Notes under the pieces: generated by a model
Database searches by the model: none
What the model was told of the DNA's origin: nothing
Seen by the model: the letters and a program-made list of their open reading frames with translations, nothing else
Part shown: positions 30,232 through 43,086 of the stretch, piece by piece
Layout: every line of letters starts with the position of its first letter
Position numbering within the stretch: position 1 is the stretch's first letter
Position numbers and translations under genes: made by a program
Assembly (NCBI GenBank): GCA_029531795.1
Contig: JAPEIS010000002.1
Span: 1,798,001-1,862,000 of the forward strand
DNA length: 64,000 nt
Reading direction: 5' to 3'
DNA from: Sclerotinia nivalis
Lineage: Eukaryota > Ascomycota > Leotiomycetes > Helotiales > Sclerotiniaceae

Positions 30232-30444
30232 TGTCACGGGGTCCCCGTATATGGTATACGGAGACCGCTCGGGTTCCGACCCGTAGGAGTCGGACCTCGG
30301 ATAAGTGTAGGCTAGCCCCGGTCGGGGCTAGCGCTACACATAAATGTGTTTAAGGAACCGTTCCTTCTATAGAAACGTAGCTCTTCGAGCTACGTCTTAT
30401 CAATAAAAGTGATTTCTGTTATCCTGTCTGCTGCCTCCGTGATA
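30232..30444 (+). mobile_element. Well-preserved solo LTR of the gypsy-2 family (213 bp)
   Basis: TGTCACGG...CCGTGATA flanked by the perfect duplication GCTGA (30227-30231, 30445-30449). It shows far fewer RIP-type changes than the LTRs of gypsy-2, so it reflects a less mutated source copy. Its sequence is almost wholly inverted repeats: CCGTATA/TATACGG, GCTAGCCCCG/CGGGGCTAGC inside GTGTAG/CTACAC, ACACA/TGTGT, AAGGAAC/GTTCCTT and ACGTAGCTC/GAGCTACGT. Confidence 0.92.
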
Positions 30445-30695
30445 GCTGATTAAACTAAAGAGAAAGGTTATATTATCGAAAGATGCTTTTTCAATACTTC
30501 TTTCTTTCATTATATTATTCTTACAGGGGACTTCAATTCTCATTATTCTTAATAGGACCCTTTTTCAAACAAAAGCTCGAATGCTGATCAATTAGTTGAA
30601 TGGTTTGAAGATCAAAACCTTATTCTTCTCAATGAATTAGGGACTAGTATTTTCTATTGAACTAATATAACAAATCCAAGTGTTTTAGATCTTAT

Positions 30696-31556
30696 TGATT
30701 GATTGATTTAATTAACGTCCACACTGAGTCAAAGACTATCTAGAACGGTTAAGAGCTCAATCGAGCTCTTAACAGATAGCTATGGATAGTGCTATCTAAA
30801 TAGCATACAAATTTGTATATATTTTTGATAAGGGAAGTGAAAACTAATACTGGGAAGCAAAGCCCGACCTCTATATAGCATCGCATATAAAAATAAAAAT
30901 ACCAATCAAAGTATTACACTCATAATTTTCCAAATCCGATCCCTCTATTAATCAAATCCAAACAATCTTTTTTTATATCAACTTTTTGTCTTATTCGTAA
31001 CTTCCCAACAATCATGCTTTATCTAATATTGATTTTATAGAACTCTCCAAATCATAAGGATATTGACTCTACAAGATGCTTCAATCCTGTATATAGTATA
31101 TCCTCCACTGAATTCTATAGCAGATACATTATTAGCTCGGGTCGTTCTATACAGTTCCTCCAAGTATATGAATTGTTGTTGTTTCGATTCGAATCGAAGG
31201 AGGTAAGGTCTGAATCTTAAAACTGAATTTGATAAATCGCGTTCGATGCTTTAGAAAGATCTTGGAGATGATTTTGTGGTATATTGTCGTAGATGATAGT
31301 GTTGTCCTTTGTTTCGTAATAAAAGTAGTGTTGTAGAAAGCACAATCCGATAATACGATTGTCAAAAAACCGAGATCTGGTTTTTGCCATCAGTCAACTC
31401 GGAGGCAAAAAACGTCGCGATCGGGTGTCTCTTCCTCTTCCAATCATTACGACTTCATCAAATGACTCAAACTTAGCTCTGCAGACTCTAATAATTAAAT
31501 AAAAGAACTGGAGGTTCGTAGAGGACACCGCGTACAGGTGTTGAGTCTTGTCCTCC
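30696..31556 (-). mobile_element. 861-bp LINE-tailed element with unrelated body (non-autonomous or chimeric)
   Basis: A perfect 13-bp duplication TTTTAGATCTTAT (30683-30695, 31557-31569). On the minus strand the 3' end is the LINE A terminus (hairpin TTAAGAGCTC/GAGCTCTTAA, the CTCAGTGT block and AATC tail). The first 400-500 bp (start GGAGGACAAGACTCAACACC) match no other LINE in this window and include a GC-richer, non-RIPped stretch. No intact protein. It could be a SINE-like parasite of LINE A, another LINE subfamily truncated in its ORF2, or a chimeric retrotranscript. Confidence 0.75.
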
Positions 31557-34500
31557 TTTTAGATCTTATATTAGCTACTGAAATAATATCCTTCAATATT
31601 ATTGATTAACAAGTTCTTCCTGATTTTGGTTTAGATCATTTAGGGATTCTGTTTGAAATGAAAGGTAGTTCATTTTATACTACGAATATTGTTTTATTAG
31701 CAAAGTTCAATACAAAACTAATGAATTAGAACAAATTTATATTAACTTTCGAAATTGAGATAGCTATATCAACAATCTTCAATTCGAGCGAATATCTCAA
31801 TCTCCTTATTCTAGAATCCGATTTTCTTGATTCTCTTCTTAACAAAAACCTGTATACACAAATACTAGATAAAGCTGCAATGGAATTCATTCGAATTATC
31901 ATCAATTCAACAAATGCTAGTATATCTAGATCCAAATCGATCAAAAAAGCAAAGCTTTGATGGTCTTCAGAATTGAAAGTCTTTTGTAAACAGCTTTCAT
32001 CAGTATATGAGAATACTAAACAATACTTTGAAAACGATATATTCAAGAAAATCTATCAATCAACAAGGAATCATTACTTTCAAGTTATTAAAACAGCAAA
32101 AAAGAATCACTGAAACGAATTTCTTGAAAAAGAGGATACTCAAATGATATTCAAAGTAATGTTATATACGAAAGATCTTCGAATCGAAAGGATCCCGAAT
32201 ATTCAATTTAGTCTCTTTCAGTTTGAAAACTTATTTGAAGGAAAATGTTCGGCTTTCAGATTTACCTTTTTCTTTCCCCCTTTATATACAATTACATCTG
32301 AATGGGAAGAGTATAAACAATCGAAAAAATGAGAATAGTCTGATCTTATTGAAAATGAACTTCTCAATGTTTGTTCGGCTAAAATCAAAGGAAAGATCTT
32401 TGATCCAAACGGAATTACTCAGGAGATCATTATTCAAGTTTACAAAGCGATCCCAAAAGTTTTCTTTATTTTTTTCAGCAATTTGATTAATCTTGATTAT
32501 TATCTTTCTTACTGGAAACAAGCTATTGGAGTTATACTTAAAAAAAACTTTCGAAATCAGATTATTCTATTTCAAAAGTATATAGAGTTATTGCTTTTTT
32601 GAATTGTTTAGATAAGATAAATGAAAGGATATTAGTTTAAAGGTTTAACTATTTTGCTAAAACAACAAAACCATTTCATTATTTCCAAATAAATGGAAGA
32701 TAAAAGAAATCAATTATCGATATAGTAATCCTGTTTATTATCGAAATCGAAAGGAATTCAAAAAACAAAAAGAAAACCTCAACTCTTTTTCTAGATATCA
32801 AAAGGGCCTTCGATTATATATTCAAGAATCGATTTTTAGATATCTATAAGAATCTCAATCTTTTAATTAGTTTTATTATATAGATCTCGTTATTTTTGGA
32901 AGAAAGATTACTCAAACTTTGTTTGATGATCAGATTGAAGCTTTTAAACCAATCAATACCGGAATCCTTCAAGGAAGTTCAATCTCATTAATTCTTTTTT
33001 TAATCTATATTCGAGATCTTTTTTAATCGAATTCGATTGAATATCTTTTGTATATTGATAATATAATTATGATTATTTATTCTTCAAATTGGAAAAAGAA
33101 TATACTTTCCCTCGAAAAAGCAGCCAAACAAATTTATACTCTTGATAAGAAAAACGTTATCCAATTCGATTTAGCAAAAACGGAATTAATACATTTCTTT
33201 ACATCCAAATACACTAAAGATACTTCAATCAAACTCCCAAATTCTGAGATTATACAATCTTCATCATTGATCAAATAATTAGACATATAGTTCGATTCCA
33301 GCCTCAACTTTAAACAGTATATTACTATTCGAATAACTCAAGCTAAAGCTTCATTCTATCGAATAACTAGGTTAACTAATATTGAGAAAGGGCTAAGCTT
33401 TAAAACACTAAGACAACTTTATATAATATATATTACTAGCATAATTGATTACAGATCAATCATTTAATAGAAAAATCAAGCCTCATTCAAAAAGACTCTT
33501 CAATTACTCTAGAATCTTGCTTTATATAAAATTCTAAAAGTCTTCAAAACCTCATCAATAAAGCCAATAGAAATAGAAATTGCTTTATACTTTCCGAAAA
33601 TCAAATTAAACACTGGAATCAGACAATATACTTTCAAATTATTGAAAATCTCGTCTTCCCATTCCGTCAATACAATTATAGATAAACTAATTATCGAAAA
33701 GGAAGCTCTAAATACAATAGCAATCCCTCAAAGGAAACTATCGAAACTTATTCAATTTGAAAAGATTATGAAATCAATCGAAAAAGATTTCGATCCTTTA
33801 ATCCTAGAAAAGATTGATTATTTTCATTTCCTTTTTTGGAAAAGGAATATTCTATATAAAATCAATATCAACAAGTTAACAAAAGAAGATACTACAATTG
33901 TTTATAATCTTATATTCAAATATAGATATAAGAATATTATTATAATATATATTGATACTTTATTCATTTTGGACAAAATCGGAATTAATATCGGGATTGC
34001 AATTATTCTGTCGAATAATTAGGTTTTATATCAGGAAATCATCAATATTGAAGTGAATTAGTTTATCTACAATAGTAAACTTCTTGAAGTCATTAGAGTA
34101 ATCGAATATACTAGCTCTATTGCTCAATCAAACGAGAAATTCAAAATCTACTTAAATAATCAAACCGGATTATATCGATTGAAAATACCCTTTGATGTTT
34201 TTGATTAAATATACCAAATTAGAGCAATCAAGGCTATAGAAGTTTTTTTTAGAAAAGAAGTTGAAATCTCCTTTAATTGGATTTCAGGGTATATCTTCGT
34301 TGAAGGAAACAAATTGATTGATATTTTAGCAAAAGAAGCTACAAAATAAAGATCATTATCAAACGAAATCAGCTTTGCCTTCTTAGAAATGGATATCAAA
34401 AAAACGAAATCCGAAGAATAAAATACTTTTCTCTATTCATCTAATTCGGCCTATTCGAAAATATACCTCTGGAAGATTAGCTCAAAGATCAGAATTCCAG

Positions 34501-34867
34501 AAAACATTAAAAGAAGCTTTATTAATACTTTATTTCAGTTTAAAATCGGTTATGGATATTTCAAATCTTATCTATAACAATTCGGAATCTCAGCAAATGA
34601 TAATTGTAGATATAGAAAAGGAGAATCTTCTAATCATCTTTTGTTCAGTTATTTGTTATACAAATCAATAAAAAGAATATTCAAGAAAAACAACCCTATT
34701 TCCCGATTCATTATGAAATATCTATTTCATATCAAAACAGGAATCATTAAGATTCTTGAATTTATTAAGGAAACAAAAATAGCCACCAGATTATGATATC
34801 TAATTAAAATGCAAAAGGATATAAAACAAAAAGGCAAAGGTGAAGAGAGTGAACTGAAAGAAAATGA

Positions 34868-34925
34868 TTAATTAAATCAATTTGGTTAATTTGGTCAATT
34901 TGATCAATTTGATCAATTTACTTTT
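34868..34925 (+). repeat. 9-bp minisatellite in LINE A copy 4 3' UTR
   Basis: Tandem units of TTTGGTCAA type (variants TTTGATCAA, TTTGGTTAA), about five in this copy. The same repeat occurs at the matching position in other family A copies, with different unit numbers. Confidence 0.8.
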
Positions 34926-35226
34926 CTATATGAGGTAAATCGTTCTAATTTCGAATTATATTATATTTCATTTATTATTTTTCTTATTATATACAAAAGT
35001 ATTTGTAAGGTGGACTTTGTTTCCTAAGATTAGTTTTTATTTTTTTTATTCAAAAATTAGTAGATTGAGACTATTTCAATCTTCCCAAATTGTATTAGCT
35101 ACAATTGAATATGGCCAGCAATTCTCCATTTGTTATTTGTTAGAAGCTTATAAAGCTTCTAGCCGTCTTAGATAGTCTTAGACTCAGTGTAGACGTTAAT
35201 TTAATCAATCAATCAATCAATCAATC

Positions 35227-35560
35227 GCTTTATCTCTATCGTATAACATCTATTACAACTATACAAGTATAGTCTTTCCAGTCAAATTGCTCCTATATTG
35301 TGTTGTGTACAAGAGTTGTATCTTACAGTCTCTGCTGTTTAGAACAACCCTGGCGGCGGTTACGTCCTTACAGTACCTACTGTTTAGAACAACTTCAACA
35401 CAATTCATATAGTAGCTTTTCTTGATCACTTCTACATCTCATTTTATTCGAAGAGTCAAGACTGCTCTATAGCCTGGGTGGATGGGAAGCACACATAGAA
35501 TGTGGGCTAGCATTGTTTTAAATGCAATTATTCTTCAACTACGTTCTATTGCTAATTATA
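35227..35560. other. Intergenic flank upstream of the PPLYAQ gene
   Basis: About 330 bp of balanced composition, unlike the LINEs. Two copies of a TACTGTTTAGAACAAC-type segment lie near 35330-35350 and 35385-35400. No gene, TATA box or LINE target duplication was recognised. It may be the promoter of the downstream gene. Confidence 0.35.
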
Positions 35561-36969
35561 ATCATAGGACTAAACATATCGATATCGATACCGATCGAAA
35601 AACTTCAACTAGAAAAACTTCTTGACAAGAGGGTATTTGTAAAATGAGTAGATGAATCAGATACAACATTCACACTAGGTTCTTGCTTGTATAACAACAA
35701 ACAGACACCTAGTTTTTTCATGACTATATATCATAATACAAAAGAACAGATTCATATTCATTTTAAATTTCAAATGTTTATTAAGTTTGCCAGCAAGAAA
35801 AAACAAATAGATATATTATTGGTTGTTCCTCCAGATACCGATTTTGCAAATACCTCTACACCTTATCCAATATCGAATATTGATGATTTATCTTACAATG
35901 TTTCTACTATTCACGAAGCCGGTTTAAACAATACACAATATATTTTCCTTATACAATTCGATCTTATTACAAAGGGATTCATCGTTACAAAGAAAAAGAC
36001 TACTACAATCAGACCTCACACTACGATTACAAACATATTGATTCGTAACCTTGAATCTCTATCTAATACCACAACCTTCAATATATTCATCAGGCCAAGT
36101 ACTTATACAAAAGTGCACCTGGAAAAACTCTATATACATATTAGCAAAACTACAACCGATACCTACAAAACCAACTTAAAGAAAATGTATATTCAACAAA
36201 GAACTATGTTACTAGAATAAAATAAATTCGTATATAAGAAGCAACAACGCCCAATACCGCCACCATATGCTCAGGCATCTCCGGAAGTACAGAGTCCTCG
36301 GTCACCGCCACTGTATGCTCAGCCATGTCCAGAAGTACAAGTTCCTCGGTCACCGCCTCTATATACTCAGCTATCTCCAGAAGCGCAGGTTTCTTAGTCA
36401 TCACTCGTCATTCTCAAAGAAACGATTGAAGAAACACCGCCTCGAATTCCAACTAGTTCCAACTCTATATCAGTACATAACATTTTCTCTAACTATAAAG
36501 AGTCATCAGATAGCGAAGTGAACTTGGACGATACCGAAAAGCATATCAGAATAGACTTCGATGTGGATTCGGATGAGGAAGAGCTTACTAAGAAACAATT
36601 TGTCAACTTGAATTCTCGAGAACTAAATCAGCAATTCTATTGTAATAAAGAAACGTCACAGATACTTAACTCGAAGTTGAAGAAATGGATAGAAACAATA
36701 TTATCGATAAACTTCAATGTTCACCATCATACACATTTAACTACTAAATTATCAATTCTTGGTAATTGTATCCATACATCAAATACTAATGTATTTGATA
36801 TTACTTTACTTTGGTACTCTGCACTGTTTTTCTACGATCCATTCGACTCCGATTCTAATAACACTTTCGGATTATAGGGAAAGAGAAATTCATGGCTTAT
36901 TCGAGATATAATAGAACAGATTCAATGGGCTAATAAAATATACAATAGTACTGAGATAAGTTCGTCATT
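35561..36969 (+). pseudogene. Uncharacterised fungal gene with PPLYAQ repeats, 5' part (split by LINE 3)
   Basis: A mostly open plus-strand frame. It reads EKLLDKRVFVK, then a TGA at 35645 where Trp is plausible, and continues through DILLVVPPDTDFANTSTPYP and NILIRNLESLSNTT to 36220. Next are three repeats of the type PPPYAQASPEVQ / PPLYAQPCPEVQ / PPLYTQLSPEAQ near 36252-36390. A TAG follows at about 36393 (CAG-to-TAG would explain it). After a small frame change comes an acidic segment (DFDVDSDEEEL) and a helical region ending GLWGKRNSW-like, with another TAG at 36876. I recognise it only as the type of hypothetical protein seen in Eurotiales-like fungi. It has no signal peptide or known catalytic motif. 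RIP-type stops make it a pseudogene. It continues at 48973. Confidence 0.6.
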
Positions 36970-37639
36970 CAACCATCACACAACAAATTTCGAAGAACAA
37001 AATTTCTTCGAAATACAACCGGTTCTTCCCTTTATTTAATAAAGAAATACTCTCAAAATTCATTCCAATTGTTCCCAAGTGAATCGGCTTAGTAGTTGTT
37101 GTGATACTGTTGTCGTTGCTCAAAACACGAAACTTACACGAAAATTCGCGTAAAAACTCTTTCCAATTTTTTTCAACTTTTTTCCTTATTTGAATGTATA
37201 AGGCTTTGATAGGTTTATCAAGTCCAATAATAGACTTTCCGATAGAAGGATCCTTTGGATCATCTCTTAAATTTATTTTCTCATAAGTAATAATGATATT
37301 AGATTCTTCAATATTCAGCTTCTTTATCATTGATCCAATCCTCCTATCTAGAAACCCCTTCACAATACAAAGATCACCCAATCTCTTAAATCCTACTCTA
37401 GTCCAATCTTTCAATTCGCAAAACCAATTGGATATTCTCAATTCAGATGATCTATTCCGATCGGTCACAACAAATTTTGAAGAAAAATTATTCTTCGAAA
37501 TACGCCCTTTTTATACCTTATTTACACTAAACAAATCAATCCAAATTGAATGTAATTGTTTCCAAAGAAATCGAACCAGTAGTTGTTGTGATATTATCGC
37601 CGGCACTCAAAACATATGAAATCGTATTAAAACATAAAA

Positions 37640-39110
37640 ATTCTTATTCCTTTCATCCCTTCACTATAAGTAAAGAAATCTTTATAACAGACATTATTCC
37701 ATTCAATCATTCAGAAATGATATTAGACACTCTATACCAAAAGAACTATATTGAATATACCATTTATAAAAAGAATAATAACCCCTCATTCATCCTTTTC
37801 AATTTTACCCCCTTTCAACCCTTCAACTTTCAAGCTCAATACGATATTTTGAGTTCTGATGATTTATTCAAATCACCAACCAATTCTCCAATACTTCAAT
37901 TCAATAATAAACGAAAGCAGCAATTCAATCATTCAGAATTTTGTATCAATTCATCAAAAGAAGCTATCAAACAAACCAGAGATCTACTCATCCTAACTGC
38001 TTCCTTAGAAAAGAATAATTAAGAACAATCAAAACTCCTCGATCTAATCGAAATATTCCGCGAATACTTTGAAAAAGGAAAGCTTACAAGAACCTCAAAT
38101 ATTATTATATCCCAAATCTCTCATTTGGAAAACACCATCAAACGAATCGAAAAACAAACTAATCATTTTTCCAATCTTCCGAATCCTTCAATCCCCTTTT
38201 CTATAATCACTATATCAATCAATAATATAAACTATGCTATTATCGCTAAAACCATAAGAGAATAGAATCTAATTACAAAAGGAAACCCTGCAAAACAGAG
38301 ATCTACAAAACAAAAGGAAAAGAAAAAGGATATCTCAATAAGATACCTAATCCTTATCAATCCAGAAATCGAATATCTCTTCTCTTTCTCATCTCTTCAA
38401 ATAAGAAACCAAATCAATGAAGTATTCAAAGCAGCTAGTATCAAAAGTTCCGTTATCTCAACTATTACCACTTCTATCAATAATAATCTTATTATAATCA
38501 CTAACAATCCATTCACCTTTCAATTTTTATTGAATAAAAAAGGAATCTGAAACCAAATATTGAAATCTGAAAGAATTCAAAAAGATCAAATATAATACAA
38601 AATGATCATCTACAAAATCCCAATCAAGGAATTCTCAGGATTTAAAAAAATGGATTTTATTTTAGAAAAAATTAAAATATATAATTCTGATTGCTTTTTA
38701 GTAAGAATACTATATTGACTCACCTCATCAATCAGAAAAACAACTCAACGAAAAGGAACTATTGTAATAATTTTTGCTACCAAAAAAGAAGCAGATCTAG
38801 TCATTCGAAAAAGACTATATATCACTAGAATTAATATAAAAATCGAAAAGTTCTACGATTCCAAACCCAATTCTCAATACCAGAAATGCCAAGGTTTCGA
38901 TTACAACGAATTATATTACAAGAAATCTCCTACTTATAAGCTATATAACAATAAATATTCTATTATCGAACATTTCTGTTTAATCTATCAAGCAAAAAAC
39001 AAACCTTATCAATATTTAGTAATCAAATATACTAATTGCCAAAAAGATCATAAAGCTAATTCGAAATCCTGCGAAATCTATCAAACAATTATAAAGAAAA
39101 CCAATTAATG
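37640..39110 (+). pseudogene. LINE A copy 2 ORF1 remnant
   Basis: An open segment 37546-38022 includes ETYEIVLKHK-like N-terminal sequence and a helical K/E/I-rich stretch. The zinc-knuckle region at about 38870-39100 retains only some Cys codons. Several stops separate the parts. It should have been the RNA-binding Gag-like protein of the LINE. Confidence 0.6.
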
Positions 39111-39111
39111 C

Positions 39112-42100
39112 TGTATAACAATACTTGTATCCTTCAAATCAACTTAAACAAAAGCCCTCAAACTACAAAGAATACTCTTCAATTTATCATAAAACTCAAT
39201 ATCGATCTTCTAATCATTCAAAAACCATAAATCCTTTCAAATCCTAAAAAAGATTATTCTTCAACCAAATCAATCATCCATTCCAGTTTCTCCCAACTCC
39301 TCCCTAACTACCCTTCGAACCTTCATCTTCGAACGATGATATACATTTCAAAGATATACAAACCACTAATATCTTTAACCCCGAATTCCTCTAGAGATCC
39401 AGATATCCAAATTGTCAATATCATTCAAAGGAATCATACTATTCAACTCTTCAATATTTATAATAAAACCGATTAAACGAAAGAGAAAGATTATACAATC
39501 AAAAGATACCTATTTAACACTCCCCTCATCCAACATACTATCCTTACAAAAAACTTCAACTTTCATCATCCTTAATAAGATCCATTCTCGAACAAAAGTT
39601 CGAATACTGATCAATTAGCAAAATAATTTGAAAACCACAATCTCATTCTATTCAACGAACCAGATATCAATACCTTTTATCAAACAAATATAACAAACCC
39701 AAACATTCTGGATCTCACTTTAACTACAGAAACTATTTCCTCCAACATTATCGATTAACAAGTTCTTCCTGATCTCGGCTCAAACCATTTAGATATTCTT
39801 TTTGAAATAAAAAGTAACTCTTCCTATATATCAAACACTACTTCAATAACTAGATTCAATACAAAACTAGCTAACTGAAATAAATTCGCATTCACCCTGA
39901 AAACCAAGATATCGAGATCATCAATCTTGAATTCGAATGAATACCTTAATTTATTCATTTCAGAATCCGATTCTTTTGATTCCCTATTGATTAACAAATC
40001 GAATACACAAATACTCAATAATACCACTACAGAATTTACTCGAATCATTATATATTCAGCAAATACAAGTATTCCTAAATGTAAATCAACCAAAAAAACA
40101 AAACCCTAATGAATTCTAGAATTGAAAGATCTTCGAAAAAGACTTATATCAATATATAAAGATACCAAACAATATCCTAAAAACGATCTGCTCAAGAGAG
40201 TTTATCAATCAACAAGAAATCATTATTATCAAGCTATTAAAACAACTAAGAAAAACCATTGAAATGAATTTCTAGAAAAAAAGAATACCCAAACGATTTT
40301 CAGAGCTATATTCTATATAAAAGATCTTCGAACCGAAAGGATCCTGAATATCAAATCTAGCCTTTTAAAACTGGAAAACTCATTCAAAGGAAAATACTCA
40401 GCATTCAGATCAGTTCTATTTTTTTTTCCCCCAAGTATTCCTGTATTTATATAAGAAGAATACAAACAATCAAAACAATAGAACTAATTCAAACTTATTG
40501 AAAACGAACTTCTCAATGTATACTCAGCCAAAATCAAAGGGAAAATTTTAAACCTTGATAACATTATTCAAGAAATTATTATCTGAATTTACAAAGCAAT
40601 CCCGAAAGAATTCTTTATACTTTTTAGTAATCTAATCAATCTAGAATATTATTTTTCTTGTTGGAAACAAATTACAAAAGCTATCCTCAAGAAATTTTCG
40701 AAACCAGATTACAATATACCAAAAGTATACAGGGTTATCGTATTACTCAACTGTTTAGATAAGATCAATGAAAGAATCCTAGCTCAAAAGTTTAGTTATC
40801 TAACGGAAACAACGAAATTACTTTATTATATACAAATAAATAAAAAACAAAAGAAATCAATAATTGATACAATAATCTTATTCACTACCGAAATCGAAAG
40901 GAATACTAAAATCAAAAAGAAAACTTCAGCTTTCTTTCTGAATATCAAAAATACTTTCGATTATATATCCAAAAACCATTTTCTAGATATATACAAGAAT
41001 TTAAAACTCCTGATTAATTTTATCATTTGGATTTCATCATTCTTAGAAAACAGATTATTCAAACTCTCATTCGATAATTAAATAAAAATCTTCAAACCAA
41101 TCAATACTGGAATTCCACAAAGAAGCCCTATTTCACCAATCCTTTTCTTAATCTATATTTGAAACCTCTTTCAATCGAATTCAGTTGGATATCTTTCGTA
41201 TATAAACAATATAGCCTTAATCATATATTCAACAAACTAGAAAAAGAACATCCTTTCCCTCAAAAAAACAATTCGACAAATCTATACTCTAAATGAAAAG
41301 AATACTATTCAATTCGACCTAACCAAAACAGAACTCATATACTTCTCTATATTCAAATACATCAAAAATACCTCAATCAAACTTCCAAATTCCGAAATTG
41401 TACAATCTTCAACACTAATAAAATAATTAGGAATATAATTCGATTCTAACCTCAACTTTAAATAATATATTTCAATCCGAACTACTCAAACTAAAACAGT
41501 ATTTTATTGAATAACCAGATTAACTAATATAGAAAAAGAACTCAATCTGAAAACATTAAGATAACTATATATAACCTATATAATCAATATAACCGATTAC
41601 AGATTAATCATATAATAGAAAAATCAAGCATTATTCAAAAAGATCCTTCAATCATTTCAGAACCTTGTTCTTCGAAAGATCTTAAAAGTCTTCAAAACTT
41701 TATCAATCAAACCAATAGAAATAGAAACTATATTATACCCTCCAAAAATCAAATTAAATATTAGAATCAAACAATATACCTTCAGATTATTAAAAATCTC
41801 GCCTTCTCATTTAATCAATATAATCATTCGAAAATTAGTCATCGAAAAAGCAAATCTAAATTTAATAACAACCCCTTAAAGGAAATTACTAAAACCTATA
41901 CAATTCAAGAAAATTATAAATTCAATCGAAAAAGATTTCGATCCTTCTACCTTAAAAAAGATCGATCATTTTTATTTCCCTTCATAAAAGAAAGATACTC
42001 TATATAAAATCAATATTAACAAATCACCTAAAGAAAAAACAGCAATCGTTCACAATCTAACCTTCAAATACAAAAACAAAAATACTATTATGATTTATAT

Positions 42101-42940
42101 AAATACCTTCTCAACCTTGAAAGGAATTGAAATAAGCATCGGAATCGTTGTTATCTCAATCAATGACCAAATCTTCTACAAAGAAACTTTTAATATTGGT
42201 ATAAATCAATTGGTATACAATAAAAAGCTTCTTGGAATCACCAAAGCGATCGAATATACTAATTCTATAATCCAATCGGACAATAAATTCAAAATCTACT
42301 CAGATAATCAAGCCGGACTATATCGATTGAGAACACCATCCGATGCCCCTAATCAAGTTTGCCAAATCAAAGCAATCAAAGCAACAGAATCTCTTATACA
42401 AAAGGGAGCCGAAATCTCATTCAATTGGGTTCCGGAATATACCTCAATAAAAAGAAACGAACTAACCAATGCTTTAACAAAAGAAACTACAAAATTAAAA
42501 TCATCATCTAACAAAACTAGTTTCGTCTCTTTATGAATGGAAATCAAAAAAACAAAAGATCAAGAATAGAAAATCCTCCTCAATTCAATCAACTCAAATT
42601 ATTCAAAATCATATTCTTGGAAAATTGGTTCGAAAATCGGAACCCCAGAAAACACCAAAAGAAACTATATCAATGCTTTATTTCAGCTCAAAATCGGATA
42701 TAGCTACTTCAAATTATACCTAAAACATTTCGGAATTGTATCAAACGACAATTGCAAATACAGAAAAAGGGAAACTCCTAATCATCTACTCCTTAATTGC
42801 CCTATATACAAATCATCAAAAAATATACTCAAGAAAAACAACCCTACCTTACAATTAACTATAAAATATCTACTTTACACCAAAACAGAAATCATTAAAA
42901 CTCTCGAATTCATTGAGACAACGAAAATAATCATTAGATC
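39112..42940 (+). pseudogene. LINE A copy 2 ORF2 remnant
   Basis: The endonuclease begins near 39115 (TCILQINLNKSPQ). The reverse transcriptase lies at about 40560-41230 (NIKNTFDYISKNHFLDIYKN). The YIDD position near 41200 reads YINN. RNase H is open at 42090-42536 (IYINTFSTLKG, IYSDNQAGLYRLRTPSDAPN, NELTNALTKE). Of its expected Asp residues, those in INTFS and TNAL read Asn, the G-to-A change of RIP. Non-functional. Confidence 0.75.
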
Positions 42941-42984
42941 ATAACACCTCACTAAACTGCAAAAAAAAAAAAAAGAAGAAAGGG

Positions 42985-43086
42985 ATCAATTAGATGAACT
43001 CGACTAGATTGATCAAATTTGGTCAATTTGGTCAATTTGATCAATTTAATTGACCAAATTGACCAATTACCCCCCCCCCCCCCCCC
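42985..43086 (+). repeat. 9-bp minisatellite, palindromic arm and C17 tract in LINE copy 2 3' UTR
   Basis: Units of TTTGGTCAA type run to about 43040, followed by TTGACCAAATTGACC, which is their reverse complement and can form a hairpin. They are followed at once by 17 consecutive C residues (43070-43086). The C run is exceptional in this AT-rich element. Confidence 0.75.

Larger units (their letters stand above)
29872..34795 (+). pseudogene. LINE A copy 4 ORF2 remnant (split by solo LTR and 861-bp element)
   Basis: The endonuclease part starts near 29875 (ILQINLNKS-like). A segment preceding the reverse transcriptase is at 32140-32330. The reverse transcriptase around 32780-33280 includes LFLDIKRAFDY-like and YIDN (catalytic YIDD changed). 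RNase H is at 33930-34350 with IYLNNQTGLYRLKI. Stops are frequent and several catalytic Asp codons read Asn, the G-to-A outcome expected from RIP. Non-functional. Confidence 0.75.
22595..35226 (+). mobile_element. LINE family A, copy 4 (full length, interrupted three times)
   Basis: The 5' end matches the LINE at 37463 (GAAATTTTGAAG ... ATTCTTCGAAATACGCCC) and the 3' end has the conserved block and AATC tail at 35210-35226. Removing gypsy-2 (23450-29079), the solo LTR (30232-30444), the 861-bp element (30696-31556) and one copy of each duplication leaves about 5.9 kb, the same as the other full copies. I found no target duplication for this LINE itself. Confidence 0.85.
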
